Shown: positions 6,711-15,850, numbered from the stretch's first letter. The stretch: 64,000 bases of DNA from Clostridiales bacterium (GCA_004557735.1 SFFV01000003.1:62001-126000), one strand, 5' to 3'. The notes: generated by a model not told the origin, from the letters alone. Numbers and translations: made by a program.

Positions 6711-9461
6711 TTACCGGTTTTTGCCGCAGCAGTCCTTGTATTTCATCGGCAGGCCGTTCGGACGGAGCTTGCCGCACGGGCAGGGATCGTTCCGGCCGGG
6801 CTTTTTGACCTTTTTGACCGGCTGCCTGCGCACGGAAGCGTCGCCTCCGGCGTTCGCCACGGCGTTTTTCGTCACGCTCTTGCGCTCGACGCGCTCCTCC
6901 TTGCGGACACGGACGGTATAGATGCGGCGCACGACCTCGGCGCGGATGCCGGCGACCATCGCCTCGAACATGTCGAAGCCTTCCTTTTTGTAAGCGTCGA
7001 TCGGCTTGATGTTGCCGTAGCCGCGCAGACCGATGCCGCGGCGGAGATTGTCCATCGCGTCGATATGGTCCATCCAGTACTCGTCCACGACGCGCAGCAT
7101 GACGACGCGCTCAAGCTCGCGCATGAGCGGCGTGCCGTCCGGCATGGAGCCGAAGGCCTCCTCGCGTCTGGCATACACGTCCGCGGCGATGGCGGCGAGC
7201 TTTTCGCTGAGCTCTTCCACCGTCATGCCGTCATGGTAGACGATCTCGCCCGGCCGTATAAAGAGACGGGTGAGCGGCGCGATGCGTTCGGCAAGATCGT
7301 CCGCATTCTCCGGCGGGATGTTGCCGACCGTCTCGGCGATCGTGTCGCGCACCATGCCCTGAATATTCCCCCGGATGTCCTCGCCGTCGAGCACCTTGCG
7401 GCGCTGCGCGTAGATGAGATTGCGCTGCACGTTCATAACGTCGTCAAATTCCAGCGTGCTCTTTCGCGCCTGGAAGTTGCGGCTTTCGACGGTCTTCTGC
7501 GCCTGTTCCAGCGCGCCGGTGAGCATTTTGTGCTCGATGGGCGTGTCCTCGTCGACGCCGAGGCTCTCAAACACGCTGATGAGCCGCTCGGAACCGTAAA
7601 GACGCATGACGTCGTCCGTCAGCGCGAGGTAAAACCGGCTCTCGCCGGGGTCGCCCTGGCGGCCGCTTCGGCCGCGCAGCTGGTTATCGATACGGCGCGA
7701 ATCGTGCCGCTCGGTGCCGAGGATGTACAGGCCGCCCGCGGCGCGCACCTTTTCGGCCTCCGCGCCCGTCGCGGCCTTGTGCTCGGCCAGCTTCCCGCGG
7801 AAGAGGGCGCGCGCTTCGAGGATCGTTTCGTCCTCGGTCTCGGCATAGCCGGTCGCCTCGCTGATCGTGTCCTCGTCGTACCCGGCGCGGCGAAGATCGG
7901 ACTTTGCCAGATACTCCGGGTTGCCGCCGAGCATGATGTCCGTGCCGCGGCCGGCCATGTTCGTGGCGATCGTCACCGCGCCGAGCTTGCCCGCCTGCGC
8001 GACGATCTCCGCTTCCTTTTCGTGGTGCTTGGCGTTGAGCACGTTATGCGGCACGCCCTGCCTGCGCAGCAGGGAGGAAATGTACTCGCTCTTCTCAATG
8101 GAGACCGTGCCGACGAGCACGGGCTGGCCCTTGGCATAACACGCCTTGATCTGCTCGATGATGGCGCGGTCCTTGCCCGCCTGGTTTTTATAGACAACGT
8201 CGTTCCGGTCGATGCGGATGACCGGCTTGTTCGTCGGGATCTCGACGATGTCGAGCGCGTAGATCGACTGGAACTCCTCCTGCTCGGTAAGCGCGGTGCC
8301 GGTCATGCCGGAGAGCTTGCCGTACAGACGGAAGTAGTTCTGGAACGTGATCGTGGCGAGAGTTTTGTTCTCCTTCTGCACGTCCACATGCTCCTTGGCC
8401 TCGATGGCCTGGTGCAGGCCTTCGGAGTAGCGGCGGCCGAGCATGAGGCGGCCGGTAAATTCATCGACGATGATGATCTCGCCGTCCTTGACGACATAGT
8501 CAATGTCGCGCCGCATGACGCCGTGCGCCTTGAGCGCCTGGTTGATGTGGTGCGAGAGCGTGGAGTTCTCCATGTCGGCCAGGTTTTCCAGGTTGAACGC
8601 CGCCTCGGCCTTGGCGATGCCGCGGGCGGTGAGCGTGGCGGTGCGCGCCTTTTCGTCGACGATGTAATCGGCGTCGATATCGGCAGACTCCTCTTCCTTC
8701 TCGTCCACCGACGCGACGACGAGCTTTTTGAGCCGGCTGACGAAGTCGTCCGCGCGGCGGTAGAGGTCGGTGGACTCGTCGCCCTGACCGGAAATGATGA
8801 GCGGCGTGCGCGCCTCGTCGATGAGGATGGAGTCCACCTCGTCCACGATGGCAAAGGCGTGGCCGCGCTGCACCATGTCCTCCTTATAGAGCGCCATGTT
8901 GTCGCGCAGATAGTCGAAGCCCATCTCGTTGTTTGTACCGTAGGTGATGTCCGCGGCGTAGGCGGCGCGGCGCTCCGCGCCGGTGAGACCGTGGACGATG
9001 AGGCCGACGCTCAGCCCCATGAAGCGGTGGACCTTGCCCATCCACTCGCTGTCGCGCCGGGCAAGATAGTCGTTCACGGTGACGATGTGCACGCCCTCGC
9101 CGGTGATGGCGTTCAGGTACGCCGGGAGCACGGCGACGAGCGTTTTGCCTTCACCGGTTTTCATTTCCGCAATGCGCCCCTGATGCAGCACGATGCCGCC
9201 GATGAGCTGCACGCGGAAGGGCTTCATGCCCAAAACGCGGGCGCTCGCCTCGCGCACGGCGGCAAACGCCTCCGGCAGCAGGTCGTCGAGCGTTTCGCCG
9301 CTCCGGTAGCGCGCTTTGAATTCCCCGGTCTTGGCGCGCAGAGCCTCGTCGCTCAGCGCGGCATATTCATCGCCCAGCGCCTCGATCCTGTCGACGGTCG
9401 GAAGGAGCTTTTTTACCTCCCGGTCGCTGCGGGTGCCGAACAGTTTTTCGATAATGCTCAT
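6711..9461 (-). CDS. secA: Preprotein translocase ATPase SecA
   Basis: SecA motor ATPase that drives post-translational export through SecYEG, 916 residues, full length. Visible motifs are Walker A MKTGEGKT near residue 100, DEVDSILIDEARTPL, TNMAGRGTDI, GRSGRQGDPG, and a C-terminal SEC-C zinc motif (CPCG...CC) followed by KNR at the end. The start at 9461 has GGAAAGG at good distance. It has its own promoter, divergent from the acyltransferase gene. With two SLH proteins, a lipoprotein and lspA in the window, it fits a Gram-positive secretion apparatus. A single secA copy is seen here; a second cannot be excluded elsewhere. Confidence 0.98.
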   Translation of the reverse strand: MSIIEKLFGTRSDREVKKLLPTVDRIEALGDEYAALSDEALRAKTGEFKARYRSGETLDDLLPEAFAAVREASARVLGMKPFRVQLIGGIVLHQGRIAEMKTGEGKTLVAVLPAYLNAITGEGVHIVTVNDYLARRDSEWMGKVHRFMGLSVGLIVHGLTGAERRAAYAADITYGTNNEMGFDYLRDNMALYKEDMVQRGHAFAIVDEVDSILIDEARTPLIISGQGDESTDLYRRADDFVSRLKKLVVASVDEKEEESADIDADYIVDEKARTATLTARGIAKAEAAFNLENLADMENSTLSHHINQALKAHGVMRRDIDYVVKDGEIIIVDEFTGRLMLGRRYSEGLHQAIEAKEHVDVQKENKTLATITFQNYFRLYGKLSGMTGTALTEQEEFQSIYALDIVEIPTNKPVIRIDRNDVVYKNQAGKDRAIIEQIKACYAKGQPVLVGTVSIEKSEYISSLLRRQGVPHNVLNAKHHEKEAEIVAQAGKLGAVTIATNMAGRGTDIMLGGNPEYLAKSDLRRAGYDEDTISEATGYAETEDETILEARALFRGKLAEHKAATGAEAEKVRAAGGLYILGTERHDSRRIDNQLRGRSGRQGDPGESRFYLALTDDVMRLYGSERLISVFESLGVDEDTPIEHKMLTGALEQAQKTVESRNFQARKSTLEFDDVMNVQRNLIYAQRRKVLDGEDIRGNIQGMVRDTIAETVGNIPPENADDLAERIAPLTRLFIRPGEIVYHDGMTVEELSEKLAAIAADVYARREEAFGSMPDGTPLMRELERVVMLRVVDEYWMDHIDAMDNLRRGIGLRGYGNIKPIDAYKKEGFDMFEAMVAGIRAEVVRRIYTVRVRKEERVERKSVTKNAVANAGGDASVRRQPVKKVKKPGRNDPCPCGKLRPNGLPMKYKDCCGKNR

Positions 9462-9516
9462 GGTTTTGCCTTTCCTGCTCTCCGCCCTGGAACGGAGATC
9501 GTTATACTTATTTTAG

Positions 9517-9522
9517 ATTATA
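9517..9522 (-). promoter_or_regulatory. -10 element of the secA promoter
   Basis: Minus-strand TGTGGTATAAT is a perfect -10 with an extended TGG. The -35 region is only a T-run, as is common for extended -10 promoters. Confidence 0.6.
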
Positions 9523-9568
9523 CCACATCCCCCGCCGAAAAAAAAGAAAAATTTCGCCCTCTTCGGGT

Positions 9569-9597
9569 TTGAACTGCGGAGGGAAATGATGTATACT
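9569..9597 (+). promoter_or_regulatory. Promoter of the acyltransferase gene
   Basis: TTGAAC (9569-9574), 17-bp spacer, TATACT (9592-9597), 42 bp before the chosen ATG. It is divergent from the secA promoter. Confidence 0.65.
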
Positions 9598-9639
9598 GTA
9601 GAATAGAGTAGTATGGACTGCCGCAAAGGAGGCTTGCGT

Positions 9640-10821
9640 ATGGAGGAGCACGGTACCGTGAAAGGGCGCCGCCGCCACATCTTTGTCTGGAAGGCGCTGC
9701 GCCCGCTCGCCAGACTCATCTGCTGGATCAAGTTCGGCTTCACGAGCGAAGTTTCGCGCGTCAGGGGGCCGTTTCTGCTCGTGAGCAACCATGTCACGAA
9801 CTGGGACCCCATCCTTGTGGCGTGCAGCATTCCGGAGCAGACCTATTTTGTCACAAGCGAGCATCTGCTCCGCGCGGGGCTCGGCGGGAAGCTCGTGGGA
9901 TGGCTCCAGTCCCCCATTCCCCGCCAGAAGAGCGGGAACGCCGCGACCACCGTTCTCACGATGATGCGTTATCTCCGCCGCGGGCTGAACGTATGCGTAT
10001 TCCCGGAGGGCAACCGCACATGGGACGGCGTGACGGCGGAATTTCTCCCCTCGATCGCCAAGCTCGCGCGCACGAGCGGCGCAGCGCTTGTCACCTACAA
10101 GCTCACGGGCGGATACTTTGCAAGCCCCCGCTGGGCAGGCAACTCCATCCGCCGCGGCAAAATGCACGGCGCGGCGGTGCGCGTCTATTCCCCGGAGGAG
10201 CTTCGCGCGATGACCCCGCAGGAGATCAACGGGCACATCGTTTCCGACCTTTACGAGGACGCCTACGAGCGCCAGCGGAAAGACCCCGTGCGTTTTGAGG
10301 GAAAGGCCCTCGCCGAGCACATGGAACGGCTGCTCTTTCTCTGCCCGAGGTGCGGCAGGATGCACACGCTCCAGAGCCGGGACGATACCGTCCGGTGCTG
10401 GAAGTGCGGCTTTTCGTTCCGCTATCTGCCGACGGGCTTTCTCTCCGGGGAGGATATCCCCTTTGATAATCTCCGCGACTGGACCCGCTGGCAGAAGGGC
10501 GAGATCGTCCGGCTGTGCGACGAGGCGGACGATAAGCCCATTTTCACCGATACCGACGTGCGCGCCGATACGGTCGTGTCCGGCAGCGGCACGAAGCTGC
10601 TCGGCCGCGGCGATATGCGTCTTTTCCGCGACAGGCTGGAGCTTCCCGGCGCTTCGCTGCCGGCCGGCGATATTACCGGCGTGTCGCTCATGGGCCCGCA
10701 GGATCTGTACATCAGCGCCGGGGATACGCACTATGTCGTCCGGAGCGGCACCGTTCACTGCATGGTAAAATACCTTACGGCGCTGTCGCATCTCAACGGC
10801 GGCGTGCATTACGGCGAGTAA
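9640..10821 (+). CDS. 1-acylglycerol-3-phosphate acyltransferase-like protein with zinc ribbon
   Basis: PlsC-superfamily acyltransferase, probably acylating lysophosphatidate or a related glycerolipid at the membrane, 393 residues. Residues about 50-56 carry the catalytic HX4D motif (NHVTNWD), and FPEGNRT lies near residue 125. Beyond the usual 200-250-residue domain there is a four-Cys zinc ribbon (CPRCGRMHT, 16 residues on, CWKCG) near residues 230-255, then a beta-rich tail of about 130 residues that I do not recognise. An ATG at 9613 is in frame, but the ATG at 9640 has AAAGGAGG eight bases upstream and is preferred. A DUF1846 gene follows after 24 bp, probably in one operon. Confidence 0.8.
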   Translation: MEEHGTVKGRRRHIFVWKALRPLARLICWIKFGFTSEVSRVRGPFLLVSNHVTNWDPILVACSIPEQTYFVTSEHLLRAGLGGKLVGWLQSPIPRQKSGNAATTVLTMMRYLRRGLNVCVFPEGNRTWDGVTAEFLPSIAKLARTSGAALVTYKLTGGYFASPRWAGNSIRRGKMHGAAVRVYSPEELRAMTPQEINGHIVSDLYEDAYERQRKDPVRFEGKALAEHMERLLFLCPRCGRMHTLQSRDDTVRCWKCGFSFRYLPTGFLSGEDIPFDNLRDWTRWQKGEIVRLCDEADDKPIFTDTDVRADTVVSGSGTKLLGRGDMRLFRDRLELPGASLPAGDITGVSLMGPQDLYISAGDTHYVVRSGTVHCMVKYLTALSHLNGGVHYGE

Positions 10822-10845
10822 CAAAGCAGGGGAGAAATAATAAAA

Positions 10846-12333
10846 ATGAGAAAGATCGGCTTTGACAACGACCAGTACGTCCGGCTCCAGTCGGAGCGCA
10901 TCCGCCAGCGCATCAGCAAATTCGGCGGCAAGCTCTATCTGGAGTTTGGCGGCAAGCTCTTTGACGATTACCACGCCTCGCGTGTTCTGCCGGGCTTCCA
11001 GCCGGACAGCAAGATCCGCATGCTCATGGAGATGAAGGCGGAGAGCGAGATCATCGTAGCCATCTCCGCGGATGATATTGAGCGCAACAAGCGCCGCGGC
11101 GATCTCGGCATCACCTACGACATGGAGGCGCTGCGCCTCATCGACGCTTTTCGCGCCTGCGGGCTGTATGTCGGCGGCGTGTGCATCACGCACTGCCGCG
11201 AGCAGGGCGCAGTGTCCCAGTTCCAGAAGCGGCTCGAAGCGCTTAACGTGCCGGTCTACCGGCACTATCTCATCCCCGACTACCCCGCCAACCTGCCGCT
11301 GATCGTATCACCGGACGGCTTCGGCCGGGACGAGTTTATCGAAACGACCCGTCCGCTCGTCATCGTGACCGCCCCCGGCCCCGGCAGCGGCAAAATGGCG
11401 ACGTGTCTTTCCCAGCTTTACCATCACCACCAGCGCGGCGAGCGCGCCGGGTACGCGAAGTTTGAGACGTTCCCGATCTGGAATCTGCCGCTCAACCACC
11501 CGGTGAATCTCGCGTACGAGGCGGCGACCGCCGACCTCGACGACGTGAACATGATCGACCCCTTCCATCTCGAGGCCTACGGCGAGAAGGCGGTCAACTA
11601 TAACCGCGACGTGGAGATCTTCCCGGTGCTCAGCGCGATTTTGACGCGCATTCTCGGTGAAAGCCCGTATAAAAGCCCCACCGACATGGGCGTGAACATG
11701 GCCGGTTACTGTCTCTGTGACGACGAGGCGTGCCGCGAAGCCTCCGGGCAGGAGATCCTCCGCCGCTGGTATCACACGGCGTGCGAGGTGCGCAAGGGCA
11801 TGGCGAGCCAGAACGCCCTTATGAAGCTTGAGCTTCTCATGAACCGGCTCGGCGTCACCTGCGAGGACCGTCCCCCCGTGGTCCCGGCGCTCAAAAAGGC
11901 GGAGCTCAACGGCGACAAGCCCGCCATGGCGATGGAGCTGCCCGACGGACGCATCGTCACGGGCAAGACGAGCTCGCTGCTCGGCGCGTGTTCGGCGTGC
12001 ATTCTCAACGCTCTCAAGGCGCTCGCCGGCATCCCCGACGACGTGCTGCTCCTCTCCCCGGAGATCCTCCGGCCGTTGCAGCATCTCAAGGTCGAGCATC
12101 TCGGCAACAAAAACCCGCGCCTGCATGTGAACGAAGCGCTCATCGCGCTCGCGGTGTGCGCTGTCAGCGACCCGGTCGCCTCGCAGGCGATGGAAGCGCT
12201 CAACGATCTCGCCGGAAGCGAGGCGCACGCCACCGTCATTCTCGCCCGCGCCGACGAGAACACGCTCTCCAAGCTGCACATCAACCTCACCTGCGAGCCG
12301 AAATACGAGACGCACAAGCTCTATCACGGCTGA
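10846..12333 (+). CDS. DUF1846 family protein
   Basis: Member of the DUF1846 family (about 500 residues, common in Firmicutes; a structure is known but the function is not established). The 495-residue product begins MRKIGFDNDQYVRLQSERI, as family members do. It has a P-loop-like APGPGSGKMATCLSQ near residue 180, HHHQRGE just after, and the conserved NLPLNHPVNLAYEAATADL region. These suggest nucleotide binding, but no reaction is known. It follows the zinc-ribbon acyltransferase by 24 bp with GGGGAG upstream. An 11-bp inverted repeat with a long loop follows the stop and reaches into the tRNA promoter. Confidence 0.85.
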   Translation: MRKIGFDNDQYVRLQSERIRQRISKFGGKLYLEFGGKLFDDYHASRVLPGFQPDSKIRMLMEMKAESEIIVAISADDIERNKRRGDLGITYDMEALRLIDAFRACGLYVGGVCITHCREQGAVSQFQKRLEALNVPVYRHYLIPDYPANLPLIVSPDGFGRDEFIETTRPLVIVTAPGPGSGKMATCLSQLYHHHQRGERAGYAKFETFPIWNLPLNHPVNLAYEAATADLDDVNMIDPFHLEAYGEKAVNYNRDVEIFPVLSAILTRILGESPYKSPTDMGVNMAGYCLCDDEACREASGQEILRRWYHTACEVRKGMASQNALMKLELLMNRLGVTCEDRPPVVPALKKAELNGDKPAMAMELPDGRIVTGKTSSLLGACSACILNALKALAGIPDDVLLLSPEILRPLQHLKVEHLGNKNPRLHVNEALIALAVCAVSDPVASQAMEALNDLAGSEAHATVILARADENTLSKLHINLTCEPKYETHKLYHG

Positions 12334-12390
12334 TCGGATATCCTTTCGCCTGCCGCGCCGGATTTTTGAAAGATTTTCTTGCGGGAACTC

Positions 12391-12419
12391 TTGACATCCG
12401 GCGCGGATAATGGTAAGCT
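12391..12419 (+). promoter_or_regulatory. Promoter of the tRNA cluster
   Basis: TTGACA (12391-12396), 17-bp spacer, TAAGCT (12414-12419), 11 bp before the first tRNA base. Within the spacer lies one arm of an 11-bp inverted repeat (12353-12363 and 12396-12406). Confidence 0.7.
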
Positions 12420-12429
12420 CTTATAGCTT

Positions 12430-12503
12430 GCGGGTGTAATTCAATGGTAGAATACCAGCCTTCCAAGCTGGGTACGAGGGTCCGATTCCCTTCACCCGCT
12501 CCA
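12430..12503 (+). tRNA. tRNA-Gly (anticodon TCC)
   Basis: A cloverleaf can be drawn: acceptor GCGGGTG/CACCCGC, anticodon loop CTTCCAA, T-loop GGTCCGATTCCC, encoded CCA. First of five tandem tRNA genes. Confidence 0.95.
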
Positions 12504-12524
12504 TTTTCCGAGGGCCTTGAATGT

Positions 12525-12601
12525 GCGCCAGTAGCTCAGCCGGATAGAGCAACTGCCTTCTAAGCAGTAGGCCGGGGGTTCGAGTCCCTCCTGGCGCGCC
12601 A
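12525..12601 (+). tRNA. tRNA-Arg (anticodon TCT)
   Basis: Acceptor GCGCCAG/CTGGCGC, anticodon stem ACTGC/GCAGT with loop CTTCTAA, T-loop GGTTCGAGTCC, encoded CCA. Confidence 0.95.
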
Positions 12602-12629
12602 GCGTCAAAAAAGACTCTGAAATGAATAT

Positions 12630-12706
12630 GGTGGGATTAGCTCAGTTGGCAGAGCACCGGATTGTGGTTCCGGGTGTCGAGGGTTCGAGCCCCTTATCCC
12701 ACCCCA
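12630..12706 (+). tRNA. tRNA-His (anticodon GTG)
   Basis: Acceptor GTGGGAT/ATCCCAC with an extra 5' G at 12630 that can pair with C73, as is characteristic of tRNA-His. Anticodon loop TTGTGGT, encoded CCA. Confidence 0.95.
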
Positions 12707-12756
12707 TTGATCGGGGGATCGGGAATAACTCCCGGTCCTCCGCGTCTTTTCCACTT

Positions 12757-12831
12757 TGGGATGTCGCCAAGTGGTAAGGCACAGGACTTTGACTCCTGCA
12801 TTCGCGCGTTCGAGCCGCGCCATCCCAGCCA
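12757..12831 (+). tRNA. tRNA-Gln (anticodon TTG)
   Basis: Acceptor TGGGATG/CATCCCA, anticodon stem CAGGA/TCCTG with loop CTTTGAC, encoded CCA. The U1-A72 pair is typical of tRNA-Gln. Confidence 0.95.
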
Positions 12832-12862
12832 ATGCGGGCTGGCATTGCCGGCCCGCCGATCT

Positions 12863-12938
12863 GACTCAGTAGCTCAGCAGGCAGAGCAACTGCCTTTTAA
12901 GCAGTGGGTCCGGGGTTCGAATCCCCGCTGGGTCACCA
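12863..12938 (+). tRNA. tRNA-Lys (anticodon TTT)
   Basis: Acceptor GACTCAG/CTGGGTC (with one wobble), anticodon stem ACTGC/GCAGT with loop CTTTTAA, encoded CCA. Last tRNA before the terminator. Confidence 0.95.
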
Positions 12939-12948
12939 AAAAGAGAAA

Positions 12949-12979
12949 GCCCGTAATCCGTTGGGATTGCGGGTTTTTC
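12949..12979 (+). terminator. Terminator of the tRNA cluster
   Basis: GCCCGTAATCC stem (one wobble), GTTG loop, GGATTGCGGG, then TTTTTCTTTG. Starts 10 bases after the last tRNA. Confidence 0.85.
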
Positions 12980-13045
12980 TTTGTTTTTCAATGCTTTGCC
13001 GGCTTTCGGCAATTCCAAAAATCTGCAACAGATCTCAATGTAAAG

Positions 13046-13081
13046 CGGGTGCGGCGTATCCTCTGGGATACGCCGCACCCG
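13046..13081 (-). terminator. Perfect 16-bp hairpin after aspS
   Basis: Arms 13046-13061 and 13066-13081 with a 4-nt loop, 11 bases past the aspS stop. On the minus strand it is followed by CTTTACATTG, a weak U-tract. Likely the aspS terminator; it may also block incoming transcripts from the tRNA side. Confidence 0.65.
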
Positions 13082-13092
13082 TGAATTCTTCT

Positions 13093-14871
13093 TTATTCTT
13101 CCAATGCGCCGACGAGAGCGATGTGCAGCTCGTCGAGCTGCTTCTGTTCCACAGTGGAGGGTGCGCCCATCATCACGTCCTGCGCGTTCTTGTTCATCGG
13201 GAACGGGATGATCTCGCGGATGGAGCTCTCGCCCGCGAGGAGCATGACCATACGGTCCACGCCCGGGGCGATACCGGCGTGCGGGGGCGCGCCGTAGCAG
13301 AAGGCGTTGTACATGGCGGGGAACTTGGCCTTTACGTCGTCCTCGCCGAGGCGGACCATCTCAAACGCCTTGACCATGATGTCAGGGTCGTGGTTGCGCA
13401 CCGCGCCGGAGGAGAGCTCCACGCCGTTGCACACGAGATCGTACTGATACGCCATGATGGTCAGCGGGTCGAGCTCGCCGCGCTCGGCAGCCAGCAGCGC
13501 TTCCAGACCGCCGTTCGGCATCGAGAACGGGTTGTGGCAGAATTCCAGCTCGCCGGATTCCTCGCCGATCTCGAACATCGGGAAATCGACGATCCAGCAG
13601 AACTCATAGCGCTTCTCGTCCATGTGGCCGGGGACGAGCGCGCCCGCCATTTTGAGCATGACGCCGGCGGTCTTCTGCGCCTCGGTCTTTTTCCCGGCGG
13701 AGATGAGCACGAGTGTATCGGGCGTAAGGCCGAGGGTCTCCTTGAGAGTCTCTTCCTTACCGGCAAAAAATTTCGCCACGCCGCCGACAAGAGCGCCGTG
13801 CTCGTCCATGCGCAGCCAGTAGGGCTTGCGGCCGGCCTGCACCTCCACGTCGGCGCAGAGCTTGTCGATCTGCTTGCGCGTCAGCGTGCAGCCGGAGACC
13901 GGCACCGCCTTGACGGTCTGACCGGCAAACGGCTCAAAGCCGGTATCCTGCACCATGGCGGAAATGTCTGTCACGGTGAGGTCGATGCGCAGATCGGGCT
14001 TATCGGAGCCGTACCTGTCCATCGCTTCCATATACGGAATGCGGCGGAACGGCGGCTGAGAGGCGATATCGTAGGTGCCGTACTTCGCAAAGATCGGCGG
14101 CAGCACGTCCTCGAGCACCGCGAACACGTCCTCCTGCGAGGCGAACGCCATCTCCATGTCGAGCTGGTAGAACTCGCCGGGCGAGCGGTCGCCGCGGGCG
14201 TCCTCGTCGCGGAAGCAGGGAGCGATCTGGAAATATTTGTCAAATCCGCTCGTCATCAGCAGCTGCTTGAACTGCTGCGGCGCCTGCGGCAGAGCATAGA
14301 ACTTGCCGGGGTGCTTGCGGGCGGGGACGAGATAATCGCGCGCGCCCTCGGGAGACGAGGCGGTGAGGATCGGCGTTGTGATCTCCAGAAAGCCGTGATC
14401 CATCATCGCGCGGCGCAGCGCCGCGACAACGTTGCAGCGGAGGATGATGTTGTTCCTGACCGCGGGGTTGCGCAGATCGAGATAGCGGTATTTGAGTCTC
14501 GCGCTCTCATCGGCCTCGCGGCTGCGGTTGATCTCGAAGGGCAGCTCATTGTAGCGGCAGCGGCCGAGAATCTCGATTTTCTCGGGCACGATCTCGATCT
14601 CGCCGGTGGCGAGCCTGGCGTTGGGGCTCTCGCGCAGACGCACCGCGCCGGTGACGGCAATGGTGCTCTCCTTGTTGATGCCCTTGACGGTCTTCATCAT
14701 CTCGGCGGAATCGACGACGATCTGCGTCGTGCCGTAAAAATCGCGAAGGATGACGAACGCGAAGTTATTGCCGACCTCGCGGACGTTCTCCATCCAGCCG
14801 GCCAGCGTGACGGTTTTGCCCGCGTCGGCGGCGCGGAGCTCCCCGCAGGTGTGGGTACGGTACTGTGACAT
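13093..14871 (-). CDS. aspS: Aspartyl-tRNA synthetase
   Basis: Class II synthetase charging tRNA-Asp (perhaps also tRNA-Asn if non-discriminating), 592 residues, the usual bacterial length with an inserted GAD domain. Seen are the N-terminal OB fold (VTLAGWMENVREVGNNFAFV), motif 2 region (APCFRDEDARGDRSPGEFYQ core), and motif 3 with GIAPGVDRMVMLLAGE near the end. The first ATG has AAGGAG very close and GGAAG at better distance. A promoter with TTGCAA and TATAAT lies about 50-75 bp upstream. hisS, a frequent neighbour of aspS in Firmicutes, is absent here. Confidence 0.97.
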   Translation of the reverse strand: MSQYRTHTCGELRAADAGKTVTLAGWMENVREVGNNFAFVILRDFYGTTQIVVDSAEMMKTVKGINKESTIAVTGAVRLRESPNARLATGEIEIVPEKIEILGRCRYNELPFEINRSREADESARLKYRYLDLRNPAVRNNIILRCNVVAALRRAMMDHGFLEITTPILTASSPEGARDYLVPARKHPGKFYALPQAPQQFKQLLMTSGFDKYFQIAPCFRDEDARGDRSPGEFYQLDMEMAFASQEDVFAVLEDVLPPIFAKYGTYDIASQPPFRRIPYMEAMDRYGSDKPDLRIDLTVTDISAMVQDTGFEPFAGQTVKAVPVSGCTLTRKQIDKLCADVEVQAGRKPYWLRMDEHGALVGGVAKFFAGKEETLKETLGLTPDTLVLISAGKKTEAQKTAGVMLKMAGALVPGHMDEKRYEFCWIVDFPMFEIGEESGELEFCHNPFSMPNGGLEALLAAERGELDPLTIMAYQYDLVCNGVELSSGAVRNHDPDIMVKAFEMVRLGEDDVKAKFPAMYNAFCYGAPPHAGIAPGVDRMVMLLAGESSIREIIPFPMNKNAQDVMMGAPSTVEQKQLDELHIALVGALEE

Positions 14872-14918
14872 GCTCCTTTTCTTCCTTTCCCGGGTTCGTT
14901 ACGGTAATTTGCCAAAAT

Positions 14919-14947
14919 ATTATACACATCCCGCCACCGCTTTGCAA
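14919..14947 (-). promoter_or_regulatory. Promoter of aspS
   Basis: Minus strand TTGCAA (14947-14942), 17-bp spacer, TATAAT (14924-14919), 47 bp upstream of the aspS ATG. Confidence 0.75.
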
Positions 14948-15003
14948 GATACCCCGTCCCCGTTCGGACAACATTTTCGTCCCCGGCGGGATATGCTTGG
15001 GAC

Positions 15004-15828
15004 ATGAACGTGATCTATGTGGATGAGCTCTTTTTTCTCAATGCGCTCACAGACTATCTGCTCCTGCTTTCGTGCGCGCGGCTGCGCGGAAAGGCGCTGC
15101 GCCGCGGCCGGTTCGCCGCGGCCGCGGCCCTCGGCGGGGCATACGCCGTGTTTGCCGCGATCCCCCCGCTCTCCTTTCTTCTCTCTCTTGCGGTGAAGGC
15201 GCTCGTTTCGCTGCTCATGGCGTGGATCGCGTTCGGCGCGCCGCCGGAGCTTTGGCGCGGCTGGGGCTGCTTTCTCGCGCTCTCCTCGGCGTTTGCCGGC
15301 GCGGTATACGGCATTTCGCTGCTCTCCGGCGCGGAGGGGCGCGGCACGGTCTCCGGCGCGCCGCTCAAAACGCTTGTGCTCTCCTTCGGGCTGTGCTATG
15401 CCGCGGTGCGGCTCTTTTTCGGGCGGTTCCTGCGCCGCCGCGAGCGGTGCATCGTTGAAGCGAGGATCGAGCTTTGCGGAAAAGCTGCCGTGGTGCGGGC
15501 GCTGCGGGACACCGGCAACGCGCTTTTCGACCCGCTCTCCGGCTCGCGCATCCTGCTCGCGGAGCCGGTCTCTCTTGGCTCTCTCTTCTCCCCGCCGCTC
15601 GCCTTCCCGCTGCCGGACGATCCCGCGGCGTGCTTTCGCGCCCTTTCCTCACACCCGGTGCTCTCGCGGCGGCTGCGGCTCGTCGGCTTTTCCGCCGTCG
15701 GCACGAAGCGGGGACTGCTCGTGTGCTTCCGCCCCGACTCGGTCACGGTCGAGGGTACGGAAGAACCGTATCTTGTCGCGTTCTCCCCGACGCCGCTCGG
15801 TGACGGGGAGTATGCCGCGCTCGTTTGA
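15004..15828 (+). CDS. spoIIGA: SpoIIGA, pro-sigma-E processing aspartic protease
   Basis: Membrane protease of the mother cell that, in Bacillus, cleaves the pro-sequence of sigma-E after a signal from SpoIIR. The 274-residue product starts MNVIYVDELFFLNALTDYLL, typical for the family, and has about five hydrophobic segments in the first 150 residues. A soluble C-terminal half holds the aspartic-protease motif RDTGNALFDP near residue 169. sigE follows after 22 bp. The ribosome-binding site is weak (TTGGGA). The pair identifies the host as a member of an endospore-forming lineage, although it does not prove that this strain sporulates. Confidence 0.92.
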   Translation: MNVIYVDELFFLNALTDYLLLLSCARLRGKALRRGRFAAAAALGGAYAVFAAIPPLSFLLSLAVKALVSLLMAWIAFGAPPELWRGWGCFLALSSAFAGAVYGISLLSGAEGRGTVSGAPLKTLVLSFGLCYAAVRLFFGRFLRRRERCIVEARIELCGKAAVVRALRDTGNALFDPLSGSRILLAEPVSLGSLFSPPLAFPLPDDPAACFRALSSHPVLSRRLRLVGFSAVGTKRGLLVCFRPDSVTVEGTEEPYLVAFSPTPLGDGEYAALV

Positions 15829-15850
15829 ATATCACAAGGAGGTCATGCCC

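Noticed and set aside
7065..9572. Long plus-strand open frame (835 codons) opposite secA
   Set aside because: Composition artefact of a GC-rich gene; no ribosome-binding site or family sequence, and secA fully explains the region.
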